From Schistosoma mansoni (lineage: Eukaryota > Platyhelminthes > Trematoda > Strigeidida > Schistosomatidae): DNA of 64,000 nucleotides. The number at the start of each line of letters is the position of its first letter. The stretch's first letter is position 1. The notes under the pieces were generated by a model. That model did no database searches, was not told the DNA's origin, and saw only the letters and a program-made list of their open reading frames with translations. The stretch spans positions 1,093,396 to 1,157,395 of the forward strand of contig NC_031496.1 of NCBI RefSeq assembly GCF_000237925.1, given 5' to 3'. Of the stretch, positions 14,001-29,000 are shown one piece after another. The position numbers were made by a program, and so were the translations under genes.

Positions 14001-17000
14001 CCGAAAAGAAACAGTGGAAAAGTGTTTATGAACAAATACCAGTATTCAAGACCCAAGGAAAGATAAATAGTTGCTGATTCTGTGCCAATGTAAGAGATTT
14101 TGAGTCATGCCACCTATAATATCCCGCCGCTGATTGTTTTTATTGTGTAGACGACAACTGGGTAGTCCGCATCTACCTGCACAGCTCTGTTCAACAGTCA
14201 ATGACTCCATAGAATAATGCAATTTCTTGGTTTGAACGTCATTAGCTTTCTTCTAACCAATTCTCAGAAAAATCATTATCGCCTGTCAAGGTGAATGGTG
14301 ATTAGGAATACGTAACATATATTCTGATCATCTTAGTCGATAAGAATTTACAACCTCATTAGTCTATTTGTCACCTTTTGATAGTATCCAATGCCTAACC
14401 CTAACATTGCTCATTCGGTTGTGTCAAGAAACGCGAGCAATACTTTAAAGATACCGATGATTAAAAGCCTTCAGCCCGTGTTCTCTACTCTCATATACTA
14501 TGTTTCAATGCTGTAGAGTAGAATAGAAGGGATTTACACCCATTATTCAGCACCTTTGATTGGAAGATGGGCATCTTGCCCATTCCTTAAGTTAGCATTA
14601 TCGCTCAAATCGATCAAAATACTAAACTTTGTTGGGGTCTCCACCAAATAGGATAATATAATGCGTGTGTTCTGAGTCGATGAGTGAACTTCTTGGTAGT
14701 AGATTGACCCCTGAAGGGTTGGTTCAAGAAGCATTTATTTCTAGGACATCATAGACAGAGGTATTTAAAAATGAGGATAGTGAGAATCCCAGGTTCAAAC
14801 ATGAAACCTGATTGGCTTTCTAGGAATCGTTATTGCACTAGGTAACCGTTAAGGGATTATTAAATATAATTTTAGAGGTTATATTAGTCAAGCTGATCCC
14901 TCTCTGGTTATCTTAAGATGTGTTGTTTCCTTTTTCATAAACAGAAACAATCGATACTAATCAGATAGAATAACGTGCAGTTTCCAAACTTAAGCCAATA
15001 TCTTAGTCAGCTTTACTGCTTAAACTTTCCTATCCTTCCTTTAGACCTCCAAATTTAATCAAGCAGAATTCAATGATCTTCGTTTTATATTGGGTGCTGC
15101 CTTTTCAACCCCACTAAAAGTTAGGAAACATGACAATTTACCATTCAGTTTAGTTGAAGATATACAGTAATTAAAGTGTAACTCCAAGTCTGTTGAATTG
15201 TTTGCTAAAGAGTTCTACCTGTCTATCTAACCCCCTAGATTTAGAATAGATTAAGATTTCGCTCTTTTCGAGACATTCTCACCAAAATCTGCGTTTTTAA
15301 CATCTATTTCCTTGATCATTCGGTAGAGCTGTCTATTGTCACTCATAGCCCACTTCCTTTTCCATCTCTTTTGTTTTCATCTTTTACCAATGCTCACTAT
15401 GATTGTTCAAAGTTTTTATTAGTTTACGTTTGAGTTATCTTCGAACTTTATCACTCTCCAAGGTTGATGGAATGGATTTTCGAGCATCTATAAATTCAGT
15501 AGGTGCCATCAAAATCTACTGGTCATCCCCAACCTTTTGATTTGAGTTACTGATAATTGTTACTTATGTACCGACAGGTATTTGGATATCGTTCCAGGCT
15601 GTTTCTTTATGATCAACTTAATTATTGGCTAAATTTTTCCTGGATGTATCGTTCACCTTTTTATCTTCAAATTTATATCTAGAGAATGTTCCTACTGAGA
15701 ATTTCCCTATTCTAGTAAAGCGCATGGAAATAAGTGCTCTCATTAGGGTAGGACATGATTAAATTTCAAGTATGTTTTTCAGTGGGGGACGTCAGTCTTC
15801 TATTGATTCCCTTAAACGGTTGGTGATGGTGACACAATCTATTGATGTTCATCATCATGTTAGTGTGGAGGTTCACCACATTATAGTTTCTTTCTTTACG
15901 CTTAAAGTTTGTACTGTTAGGGATAACCTTTTATCTGGGCGACAATGTAGTAAACAGCTACCGTTATCTGTTCGTTGGATCTGGATACCATAAAACCTGC
16001 CAAAGTGTTTTTGAGTTCACACGTGATATTTTGTGTTTCTAGTTGCAAATGAATTTGCTCAGTAATTTTAAGGCCTTACTGCCTATAGACGGAGGTCTAT
16101 GGAGGAAGGTAAGATGACCTATAACATTTTAGGAGCGACCTTCTTTAACCCCTTCTTTCCTTTGTGAAAAGGAGGCATCGTTTCTGATATTGATTCTTTT
16201 GTACAGTCAGCTTATAACCTTGCAATCAGATCTTAATTTGCTACTTTTAGTCTCATAGTTCTCCGATTAACCCTCCTGTAGTGTTAGGACCTAAGGAAGC
16301 AAGTGTTCCAGGCAGTAATAGCTCGATTAGATTTTTTTGATGTTCCAACCTGATGGTCATGACAAGGTAGCAGCTACTTTTAGTCGCGTTCTAGATGTGG
16401 AATTACAAATATCAACTTAATAGTGCATAGACTCGAACACTCTTCAACTGGACATTTACTATAACCTCAGCGGTTCTTGACACAATTCATAACTGTCGCG
16501 AAGACAAAAAAATTCAAAGGTTTATTCCCCACTGATACCAACGTTGATATCTAGAAAAACGTGGGTATTTATATAAGTTTTAGTGTATTCTTGAAAATCG
16601 CTTATTCAGTATGGCACTTTCAACATTACCTAAACAGTTTGAAAATGCTAATTGGTATTTATCGACAAATCCTTTCTTTTGACTGATTCGATTCGAATTC
16701 ATAGTTTAAAATGCATTTCGAGATGGTGATTTGTGGAGATTGTGATTTTTTAACCGTTGAGCTCGCGAGTCAATCTAAGTTCAACCACCATTACGCAACC
16801 TTTCGTCCATTGTCTGATGTGAATAACTGTCTCCACCCTATACAGATTGGACTCTATTGGACACGGCTTCTCACTAGAATTCCAGAGAATTCATCTTGAA
16901 GCTAGTTACAAGTGGTCGTGGGTCGATCGAAGTTAGACATAAACACTGTTGAATGCCGCCTCAGTGGTTCAGAGTTTAGGTGTTCACAAGCGAGGCGGAA

Positions 17001-20000
17001 GATAAAGGGTTTGAGTCTTGCGTGCGTGATCGCACATTTTCACTATTGGAAAGTACCATACTAGGACAAAATGGCTGTCCAATGCTTCCACGTTTTCAAT
17101 GTTGGTCTAACTTAGATTGACTCGTGAATTCAACTGGTAAAAGACATTTTACAAGAAGTTACATGAATTCATCAAAAATTTATGATTAACAGAGAATTAT
17201 AAGCGAGTTAGTTTTATACGGGATGGGGTCAGTTACCCCATACCCAACCCTCCTCCTTTATCCGGACTTGGGATCGGCAGTAGCCTCCGGAGGGGCTACA
17301 GGCGGAGTTAATTAAAAGTCAATACACAAGAATTATTCATTTTATCGATAATAAAGAATACAATTGATTTATTTTCATTTGTTTATATTCTAGAACGTTA
17401 TCTTAATCAACTAAATTGTACTTAAATGTTATGTGCAATGTTTTATGGTGTAGGAGTAGGTTGGAAGAAAGCTAGGGGCGACCAGACCAAAACGTGGCAC
17501 AAATCCATGAAGTCACTGACAAATGGACTGAACCATGTTGGTAGGTGTAGACTACCTGGTTGGGATTCGCGAGATGATAACAATCGATGGTTGAAGACCT
17601 TGAATGACATGACTCAAAATCGTTTGTAATGGCGAAGGTTGCTTCCACTCTTTGTGTTCTCCCAAATTCTAATCTTCTGAATTCCTCATGTCCCTATCTT
17701 TTTCTCTTTCTAAATTTATTTCACTGTATTATACTCCTTGAATAACATCTTCAAACCCTAATCATTCAGAATACTGCTTATACTCTTACTACTTCTACCA
17801 CTATGGGATTGGAATCAACAACTGCATCTCTGTGGTAATGTGGTATGGCAACTCGAACTGATGTACGTACATACGAAGTTCTATGTTGTAACTGACTGAC
17901 TGACTTTAATGTTATACTAAGCGAAATTAGTTGGCTGTTCATAGCTTGAATCGAGATTAATGTATACCTGAGAAATCATAATGTAGAAACGTTTTATCAC
18001 ATTCACAGAACTGTATTTATCACGCTTCATATATAGCGTAAACGTGTAAAACTACAAGGTAAAATATTTGGCTAATAATAATCCGAATTTTATGCATTCC
18101 TCAATGATCCTACGCTTTCAGGGTTTGTAGGTTGTACATTGTTTAACAGTCGTAGACCGAAACAAAGTAGCTATCCGATGCGGTCATGTTTAGAGTGGTT
18201 ATGTTTAACTAAAGTCAATCTATTGTGTGAACTACTTTTAAATTAATTTTTAGAATTACTCATAGAATTCACTACTCATAGAATAGGTATGTGAACATTT
18301 TAGGGGGAACGATCGATAAAAGCATAAAGATAAGAAATTCCAAATTAGATAGTTCAAAAGTGTAAATTATCAACATTCAGATAAAGTGTAATAATGGGAA
18401 TAGTTCCAGACTATAGAGAGTAATGCAAAATATTCTTAAAAGCAAATGTAGTTCAAGTTTTTGATAATGATGTCTTGTCTATAGCCTCCAAATGCCCTGG
18501 TACGGCCGAGAGTGGGGAGACTCCTCTCTCCCTCTCCAAATACTCTCATATGGCCACGTGTATATAGCCTCTGCCAGGGAAGTTCTACTCCCTGCCTTCT
18601 CATAGCGGGGGTGTTGTTTACGAAATTGAGAGGACGAAAAGCGAATGTCCGGCACTTTAACCGGATTAGTGGACACGGAGAGTTCGCCTAGGATAGTTGG
18701 AAAACCCTCATTCCAAATCAATGTTGAACATGGGATTAGTATCCTAATGGAACAAATGGCGTATGAATCATTCGTTGATCACCGTCTGGCATGGGACTGC
18801 ATCTCCTCATGATGCTCCACTGTCTTGTGGATCAGACCTTTAGACCAAGGGCTCCGATTGTGGCCCCCTAAGAAAGGATAATGAGTATCTTGCATAGAAA
18901 ATTGTTTATTAATACATGTACTTTTTGACATCTTATCAAATAACTATTCTTTTTTTTTTCTTTTATATAGGTGTTGAAAAACTATTAGATTGTGTTGAAC
19001 AACGATCTACAGATTATGATTGTCCAATTTATTTTGTAAGAGATGATTATTTAGCTCGTAAGGTCAGTATTAGTACTTTACTATACACTATTGAATAATT
19101 GATATCATTTGATAAACTATCGATACTACTGTTATTATTATTATTGAACAGAAAAACTCTTTGTATAAGACACCCTTTCAGAAGTGTATCATACAGTTAC
19201 GAAAGGAAAATTTTATGAACTTATGGCGGTGAAACATGGCCGATAAGAGTAGAGGATATTCGTAGGCTACTAGTATTTGATCATAGATGTCTTCGAAGCA
19301 TTGCTCGTATATTCTGGGACCACCGGGTAAGTAATGCAGTTGTAAGGAAACGGGTACTAGGTAAGGATGGCAAATCGATATATGAAGTAGTGAAACTTGA
19401 TCAGTTGAGATGACTGGGACACGTGTTACGTATGCCCAACCACCGACTGCCCTGACGTGCAATGCTTTATGGTGTAGGAGTAGGTCGGAAGAAAACTAAA
19501 AGCGACCAGACCAAAACGTGGCATAAATCCATGAAGTCACTGACAATTGGACTGAGCCATAATGGTAGGTGTAGACTTCCTGGTTGGGATTCGCGAGATG
19601 ATAGCAATCGATGGTTAGAGACCTTGAATGACATGGCTCAAAATCGTTTGCAATGGCGCAGGTGCATCCACTGTTTGTGTTCTACCAAATTCCAATCCTC
19701 TGAATTCTTCATGTTCGTATCCTTTTTCTCCTTCCAAATTTATTTCACTGCATTATACTCCTTGAATGAAATCTTCAAACCCTAATCATTCGGAACACTG
19801 CTTATACTCTTACTACCTCTACCACTATAAGATATGAATCGACAACTTCATCTCTGTGCTAATGTGGTATGGCAATTCGAACTGATGTACGTACATACGA
19901 AGTTCTACGTTGTGACTGACTGACTATAGAATGAGGAAAATGAATACAGATTAAAACATTGAATAGTCAATTGAAAGAACAATGATACATATGAAATTAT

Positions 20001-23000
20001 ATAGTCTTAGCAAAATTACAACCAAGATATATTTTGAAAAGATGGATAATGGCTAGCAGTGGAATCCAGTGTGATGCGTGTTTCGTCCTATTCGGGATTC
20101 GTCAGCTGGATGTACCTGCATCGCAGAGTTGATGTTCACTCTGGGAATCGAACCCAGTACCTTTCGCTTCAAACGCCATCGCATTATCCACTCAGCTACT
20201 GAGTCCTAATAGCCACTTGCTTGTGCGATGGGGTGTAGTTTAAATTCACTTATTATTGTTTGTTTGAATCTTCCAATTGATGTTTGCACATATGCCATTA
20301 AGAGACTTACCAGTTGTAGTCCTAAACATCAATGGGAAGATTCAAACAAACAATACTGAGTGAATTCAAGATATATTTTATTTCAGTTAATAATAACATC
20401 TTACCATGGTAGGTTGGCTAATTGCTTCTATTCTGAATCGTCTTTGATGAGTTCTAAAGCCAATGGGTTGGTGTATTTATAGGACCCTGTTTAGCGCCTT
20501 GTGACGGACTAGGGGATTATAGTTCTCATAATAGCTTCTATATCACGAACCGGTAATGTTTCAATTTCTCCTATACGCTTCAAGTGTTGGTGTAGTATAG
20601 GAGGACTTGATAACCTGCGTACAACATGAGCAAGCCATGAAAACTAGCGCTGTAAAATACTAATCCTCATAAAACTATCAACTCTGTCATTCCGGGATAC
20701 ATTATCTTAGACCTCTTGATTATCTATACGATGTTTACACCTAATGTATGTAATCTCAATTAAACAACAATAATCGAACCCAAAGAGTTACTCAACTTTC
20801 TTAGCTGTAAGTTGAACGCTTTATTCAGATCCTAAGCTATTCGGATAACCTCAGGCTAGCACTACTCAGCGACTTGAAGACCAGAGAGAAGACACGAGTA
20901 TGAGAGAAGTACTTTACTACAAGGTTCATTTATGTACAGAAAAAACAGGGGTTTTATAATAATTAAAAGACCTTGAGTTTCCATAGTAGCAGTATGTTAA
21001 ATAGCCAATCAGGACCTCGTTATTTTAGTAGCATAGCTTCTAACTAATCGCTGATTGGTTGGGCTCTTTATGAGCCTCTGGAGGCTCTGATAGAGTTTAC
21101 TGTAAGCCGACTTAACACCTCCCCCGAATAAGATTTCTTTCTAGGGTCAACTTGTAGTTTGACAACTGGGTTGCGACGTCGTCCCATTATTCTCGTCGTC
21201 TTCCCTATCCACGGCTTCCTTTCAGTGTTCTTTGGCATTTGTGCCTCTAAGATTAAATCTAACGGAAAAATCGGCGGGTTACTTCGATTCTGCATCGTTC
21301 TTTTGCCTTTAAGGATTTGATTGGTGTGTCGTATACATATCCCAAAAGTTCCTCGAACTCTGTACAGAACTCTTCCCAATTTTTGTACAACTTCTCCCGG
21401 CTCCCATCGGTTCTTCCCGATGTAGGATTTAATGTAAACTTTGTCGCCGACATTGAAGTTCCGAATACTTGGATTGTGACTGCGCTCATCAACTAATTTG
21501 GATGGCAACATGGCATTGAAGACAGTTCGGGCACGTTTTCCGAACATGGCTTCCGCAGGAGACTTGCCGTCCGGAACATTCGGATTCGGAGTGGATCTGT
21601 AGGATGTTAAAAATTTCGTGATCACCTGCCTACTCGGCCCTTCGGCTCCCCCCTTCAGTAATGCTCGTTTAAAGGTGTTCACGAAGCGTTCTGCTTGTCC
21701 GTTAGATTGTGGATGATAGGGTGGAGAACGAAGATGAGTTATTCCGTTCGCTTTACAGAAATGCTTGAACGATTCTGCGGCGAATTGCGAGCCGTTGTCT
21801 GTTACTAAGGTCTCTGGTACTCCGTAACAGCTAAACAGGGTAGACAGCTTGTAGATTGTTTCCGAGGTTGTACAATTTGGCATGGTATATACTTCCGGCC
21901 ATTTAGTAAATGCATCCACGATAATTAGAAACAGTTTTCCTTGGATTGCACCGGCAAAATCTGCATGAATTCTTTCCCAGGGTCCTGCAGGCGTAGGCCA
22001 GTACTGAGGTTCGCATTTCACAGGATTTTTAGCGGCTTGAATGCATGATGGACAGTTACGGCACATATTCTCGATATCCTTGTCCATTGACAGCCAATAA
22101 GCATAACTACGAGCCAACGACTTCATTTTATTTATTCCAGGATGGCCACTGTGAAACTGCTTGAGAACCTTGTGACGTAATAACTTCGGAATAACAATTC
22201 GATCGCCGAACATAATACACGAGTCAACAACCATTAGTGAGTCCCGTCGACGAAAATATTGCAAAAGTTCCCCGTCAAGGCGATTGTTTAGCCATTTGGT
22301 CGACAGATAGCATTTGACTGTACTCAGTACCTCATCACTTTCAGTGATCTTCTTGATAGTTTCGAAAGTTACTGGGAGTCCATTGATTGAGTCATCCAAT
22401 ACCCGATGAACTTCTCCTTCGGCTTTTATATTTGCTACAAGAGTCTCCTCTGGGGTTTTTAATTGGGAGCCTATTAATCTTGACAATGCGTCAGCTTGTC
22501 CGAAGGCAGTAGTAGACTGATACTTTATCTTGAAGTCGTACGCCAGAAGCGTGGTTGCCCATCGTTGTAGTCGGTTAGCTGTGTGGACCGGAATACCTTT
22601 CTTTGATCCAAAAACTGCAAGTAGTGGTTTATGGTCTGTTATTAGAGTAAAATGTCGGCCATATATCATCTTATGGAACTTTTTCACTGCAAAAATAATT
22701 GATAGGGCTTCTTTTTCAATCTGACTATAGTTCCTTTCGGTCGTTGTCAAAGATCTGGCAGCATGTGAGATAGCTTTTTCGGACCCATCAGGAAAAATGT
22801 GAGAGATAACTGCCCCCACACCATAGTTAGAAGCATCTGAAGCGACGACTATCGGTAGCGAAGGATCATAGTGTGTCAATAAGAGATTGGATGTCAGGAG
22901 TTGCTTGATTTTCTCAAAAGACGCTTGGCAGTCTGCAGACCAATTCCATCTCGTATTCTTTTGTAGTAGGTTGTTTAGTGGAGAACGTAGACGATGGAGA

Positions 23001-26000
23001 TCGGGAAGGAAGGTATCATAATGGCTGACCAGTCCCAAGAATGATCGTAGGGTGGCAATGTCCCTGGGTCTAGGCATCGTTTTCACTGCTTCAATGTTCT
23101 CTGGATCTGGTCGTCTTCCGTCTTTATCTATTATGAACCCAAGGTACCGTACTTGCTGCATATAGAAATCACATTTTTCCGCTCGGAGTCGAAAACCATA
23201 ATCGGCTATGTGTTCTAGTACCTGGTCTAGTTTCTTCTGCAGGTCCATTTTATCTACTGCCATAATTATGATGTCGTCTAAGTAAGCTGCTGCCCCTGGA
23301 ATACCTTGTAACATGGTATCCATAATTTGCTGAAAAATAGAAGGCGCTGTCTTCACCCGAAAAGGTAGTCGGTTATACCGGAACAGACCTTTGTGTGTGT
23401 TGATCGTTAAAAGATCTTTGCTTTCATCAGATACCGGGATTTGTAGATATGCGTCTGATAAGTCCAATTTCGCAAAATATCTGCCACCGTTCAGCTTAGC
23501 GAAAAGATCTTCTGGTAAGGGCAACGGATACTGATGTGACTCTAGAGCCTCATTTAATCCTGTGGAATAGTCTGCACATAGACGGACACTTCCATTCGAC
23601 TTCTTGACCACTACGATCGGTGCAGCCCAGTTCGAGAAGTTCACAGGCTCGATAACACCCATTTGCTGAAGTCGTTGTAATTCCTGTTCGACTATTGGAA
23701 GAGCAGCATAGGGCACAGGTCTTTTAGGACGAAAAATGGGAGTAGCTGCAGGCTTTAGAGTTAGCACTGCTTTAGCCTTCGTGCATTCGCCTAATCCTTC
23801 TCTAAACACGTCTTGGTGTTTGAGTAGCATGGCATTTTCCTGACTCCACTCTGAGGTGTGGTAAGTTGTGATTCGTTTGCAGATACTGTTAATAGAGTGG
23901 TCTGCTAGGTCAAGTGTTTCTATAAGATCCAACCCCATTAAGTCGAGTGCTGGCTTCTTTGTAAGATACACTGTTGCATTTGTTGTTACCGCATCTTTAG
24001 ACACAATACAAGGTATCTCTCCAACAATGTTTAACTTTCCACCTGATGCACTGTGTGCTATTTGTGTTGTCCGATGCACCGTGGGTCGCCCAATCTTCTT
24101 CCAAGTTTCTGGACTTATTAAAGTAATATCAGAAGCCGTATCAAGCTGAAGTCGAGTGCGGTGTTTATTAATATTCAAGGTTACGTACTTTCTCTGGCGG
24201 CACCTTCGAGCTTTGTTATGCGATACCAATATTCTTTTCGTTAATGCCCCAGACCTGTATTTCTTGAAGTAAGGTTTTGCACAATGTCGTTTATAGTTTC
24301 TTTTACTGCACCTGGTTTCTATATGGCCCTTTCGATGACACTTACTACAACAATGTTCTTTATACGGGCAAAACCTCTTATAGTGCCAGCCTCCACATGC
24401 CCAGCATGGAGATGATGGTTTGTCGTCGTTATTACGATAATTACATGTGCTGGAACCTTGCAAGGATTTTCTCTTGACTGCATTGACATTATGGAAACAG
24501 TTACCGTTTTCTACCATTGAGGTATCATGCTTCAAGTTCACTAACCTTTGGCACTCGGTAGTAACTTCTTGTAGTGTTATGTTTGGACACTGTTCAATTT
24601 TACTCAAAATTCTGGTTCTGATATCAGGATCTTCGGAAGATTGAAGGCTACACACGAATACGAGACATTTAAACTGATCTTCTGTCATAGTTGATAATTT
24701 AAAGCGTTCACACTCACGATTTACTAAACCTGCATGCTTCACCTAGTCATCATCAGCTGCTTTTGTTATCTTCAGACATTGATAACGAATATTGAATAAT
24801 GATGACTGTTCAGCAAAGATTTGTGACAAAATCTCAATGGTTTCATCAAAAGTAAAATCTCTTGGGTTCTTTGGAAGAATGAAATTACTGTAGCGTTCAT
24901 GTTCAACTGTGCCAAGTTTTCTTAAGAGTATTCTGACCTTGGCGGCGTCATCAAGTTTTCTGAGGTCGACCTTGAATAAATCTTCGTATTTCTTGAACCA
25001 GGTTTCGAAGGTAGTACCAGCCGAACCATCGAAATTAAACTCGAGGATAGAATTAATAATATGGTCGACATTAGATTTGTAAACATCATCTGTAGCACCA
25101 GTTTGACTTAGGTTCAATTTCTGCGTTAAAGTCTCTATGATACAAACCTGGAACTGCTCAAATCGTTTCTCTTGACGCTCCAGCAAGGCTTCAAATGAAG
25201 ATGTCATCTACCTTTGAATAATTTGAAGCCTTACTGCAGTGATATGTCTTGGACATCTAAAGATCCATGTTTTGTGTCTCCTGACTTCTATTGCAGTTTT
25301 TGATATCTCGTCTAATTGGTAGAACAGATGCTGATTACTAACACTTGCCGACTATATTCTCAATTCACTCCTCGAGTTACACCACGATGGACTGTGAGTT
25401 CATACTGACAAAACATGTGANNNNNNNNNNNNNNNNNNNNNNNNNNNNNNNNNNNNNNNNNNNNNNNNNNNNNNNNNNNNNNNNNNNNNNNNNNNNNNNN
25501 NNNNNNNNNNNNNNNNNNNNNNNNNNNNNNNNNNNNNNNNNNNNNNNNNNNNNNNNNNNNNNNNNNNNNNNNNNNNNNNNNNNNNNNNNNNNNNNNNNNN
25601 NNNNNNNNNNNNNNNNNNNNATCTGTAACTAAGTTTTTTGTTAGTAGAATTCGTCATTTCATTTATTTAGATTGCTGACATCCAGTGGCAACACCATGTT
25701 AGTAATGCACAGGTTCGGCATCGTGTGTTCGGGCGCAGAGACGATAATTCAATTGGTGTCACCATCTCGAAACACCGACTTCAGTGGCTTGGACATGTTC
25801 TACGAATGTCGTCCCAGAGAATTCCACGTCGTGCATTATTTGCTGACTCTGAGACTGGTTGGAAAAAGCGAAGAGGTGGTCAGTGTATGACATGGTGTCG
25901 TGGTATGAAAGAAAGCTGCAAAGGGCTAGCTTCTGTTGGTCCTTCACGACTCCCTGGCTGGGGTCCGAGAGATGGTGCAACACAGTGGCTAGAGACGTTA

Positions 26001-29000
26001 TCAGATATGGCTCAGAATAGAAGCCAGTGGCGAGCCTGCTGTAACCTATTGATAGCAAGAGCGGTGGTAGTCGTAATAGTAGTTCACGTGGTAACATCTT
26101 TTTTTAAGCTCCAGGCATAGCTTTATAACATCGAAAAAGTACTTATCGATCGACGATTTTCTTTCATATTCATTTGTATTCACTACTCTCATCACTTCTT
26201 ATAAAGTACTTTGCTTTATTTTAAGGTGTAACTTACATCTAATGCCTAAGAACACTGATCTTCAACTGGCTAATTGTAATCTAGGTAGGAAGTATATTAT
26301 TTCACTATTAGACAATATCATTCGAATGCATAAAGTTGAAAAGTCATTTTCTAGTTAACGAATCTACACTGTCATCATCGTTTTTAGACTTGGCAACAGC
26401 GCCTTATTCTACTACTAAACTGCTGATATCATTCTCTCACTAAAATATTTTTGTACAAACCCTTTAAGATGTCAATAAAATTCTCGGAAAATTTAAACAT
26501 TTATCAACTGCTTTCATCTCCTTCGTATTTATTCTAGCTACCAATCACTTCAGCTGTAATATTTATTAAACTGTATCGCATTTAGCGATTGTTCAAAAAG
26601 TCGGTGTTTATCACAAATAGATTATGATTCTTAAAATTATGCGTCAAAATTAAATTCATATTCGTCACATAATCACCTTTCCTTTATGTTCTATACCTTC
26701 AGATTTTGTATTTCAGTTTTCAATTAATATTATACACTTTAATGAAAAAAATAATTTGATCATGAAATTAAGTCACCATTTACTTCATTCAGTTTACTAA
26801 TCATAAAATAGTTGAAAAGTTTATCATAGCACTTCGTTGATATATTCTCTCACTTATTTCATTTCAACACATAAATATTAGTACAAAAATGGCAGCGAAT
26901 ACATATGCGCCACGTAAATCATTCAATTTGTTCCCCGAATACCGTGGTACAGCCGAGAATGGGGAGAGTTAGCTCTCCCTCTACAAATGATCTCACATAA
27001 TCACGTGCATACAACCACTAACGGGGAATTCCTACTCACTACCTTCTTACCACATTACTGTTGTTTACAAAATCGAAAGGACGAAAAGCGAATGTCCGGC
27101 GCTTTAACTGAGTTGGTGGACACGGAGATTTCACCTAAGGGAGTTGGAAAACCTTCATTCCAAACCAATGATAAACATAGGGTCCAAATTCCTGGAGGAA
27201 TAAATGGAGTATGAATCATTTGTTGTTCACTGGTTACCATGGGACTACTTCTCCTGACGTTGTTCCACTGCTCCACTGACCTTCAAGTCAAAGGCTCGGG
27301 GTGTGGTCCCTCAAGAAAACCATCTGCATCAGTTTTGACACCCGGACAGTATCCCAGCCTTCACACAAATCGAATGATTTTAGTGGCCCACATGTATTTG
27401 GTACCCTCTTGTACCAATGTTTATATGTTTAAATAATGATAATAATTTTCGATAAATTCACTCCAGGTTTTTGAACCTAAAATCATACATTAAATACATT
27501 ATTTGGATATTTTCCCTCAGTTGTGGCGTACATACTTCATGATTCTTCAAATTCTACTGTTATAACAATTGCTCTCTTTTTCCCTTCCCGTTCTCGTTGA
27601 TTCGATTTTCTGCTGACAGGCATCTCCCTTCCAATGGCTGCTACATGCTACTTATATCTATCGCATAAGTAGCATACACCACGTATAGAGCATTGATTTA
27701 TGTAATATAATGTAGATTAATTTATGCTGATTTATTAGTCTGCAGGCGTATTTCCCCTTGTAAATTTACAAAATTCAATATAATCGTGATTGCAATGATA
27801 ATTATCGGGACCAAACATTAATACTAAGGTTCAAGAAGACGAAATGAATAGGTATGTATGATGGAATATTAGGACTCAAAATCTAGAGTAAGAAAAATAA
27901 AAATGATTTAAATTCCATGCCTGTTGCTGCTACCTTGGCGTGGTGGTCGGGCTTGCTTATTGTGATGAACCGATCAAGCTATACTGGCTGGAACAATCAT
28001 TTCTCAAGGTCCTGCCATGCTAGACAGGTCGGTTGAAGAGTGGTAAGTCTAAAAGCAGCAAACCCAAGGTACGAGGGCGAAGTCGTACTGCTGCCTGTAC
28101 AGAGGTGTGACGGCAGTAAGGTGTTTTCTTCAGACAGCCAGCATAACAGAGATGCTGCCTTCCCACAAGGAGGGGTGGGGTTAGAAATGGTCAACCCTAA
28201 AAATGCATACCTCTAATTATCCCACGGATATTTGACTCCGGCGGTAAGGTCTCAACAAGTACGAAGTTAACACTATAATTTCTCACAAAAAGGTAGTATG
28301 TGGTCAACCTCAAGCAGTTATCCCTTGGGCACTGCGGTTACGCTCTCAGGTCACTAAAAGTATATCTAACCCAATTTCTTTTTCAGGTACCTCTAGAAAA
28401 ACTTCATATTTCAAAGATTTAATATTGTCTGAATAGACTGTTTGGAAACAAAGTTTTGTAACAATGATGTTTATATACGGTTGGTTCTGTTTTTATTCTG
28501 CCTGTTTTTTTCTTTTCATTTTACATAAACCCCTCCCCCCTCACTTTAGTATGCCGGTTTCCCTATACCAAATGAATTGGAAAAATTATTACCAGAAATG
28601 CATAAAATATGCTCTGAAGAATTATTACATGAATTTCTAGGTAAACGAGAGTAAGTCGTCTTTATCATATTATTTGATTTTTGATTTGTTTGGCTAATTA
28701 TGTACTTTACTCTTTGTTCAGTCAGATTTGGGATGTTTTCAAATGATGTTTATCTAAATTCACTTGGTATTGTTTACTTATATCTTCCCATTGATTAATC
28801 TCTTGTTGGCATATGTGCATCCTTTGCGGACTGCCTCGATATTGCCTGAAGTCACAAGCTTTATAAGCAAAGATGGATAGTAGCTAACAGTGGAATCCAG
28901 TTTGGCGCACGTTTCGTCCTATTGGTGACTCGTCAGCCGGATATACATGCATCTCAGAGTTGATGTTCACTCTGGGACTCGAACCCAATATCGTCCGCTT

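Larger units (their letters stand above)
20755..25420 (-). mobile_element. Ty3/gypsy LTR retrotransposon, nearly whole
   Basis: Minus-strand element in intron 6 of the ACP6-like gene. The 3' LTR lies at about 20755-21112; it starts TGTTAAGTCGGC after a polypurine tract and holds TATAAAA and AATAAAG signals. Pol occupies about 21.1-24.3 kb (order protease, reverse transcriptase, RNase H, integrase) and Gag about 24.3-25.2 kb. The 5' LTR is not seen: it should lie at or beyond the assembly gap from 25421. The coding part looks almost whole, with about one break. Its open state suggests a young insertion. Clade not decided (gypsy-like, as in Saci or Gulliver elements). Confidence 0.85.

Noticed and set aside
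15772-15993. Possible exon in the unassigned 13.5-16.9 kb region
   Set aside because: No motif, no convincing acceptor and donor, and its phase is not needed by the phosphatase model, which joins exon 5 to exon 6 directly.
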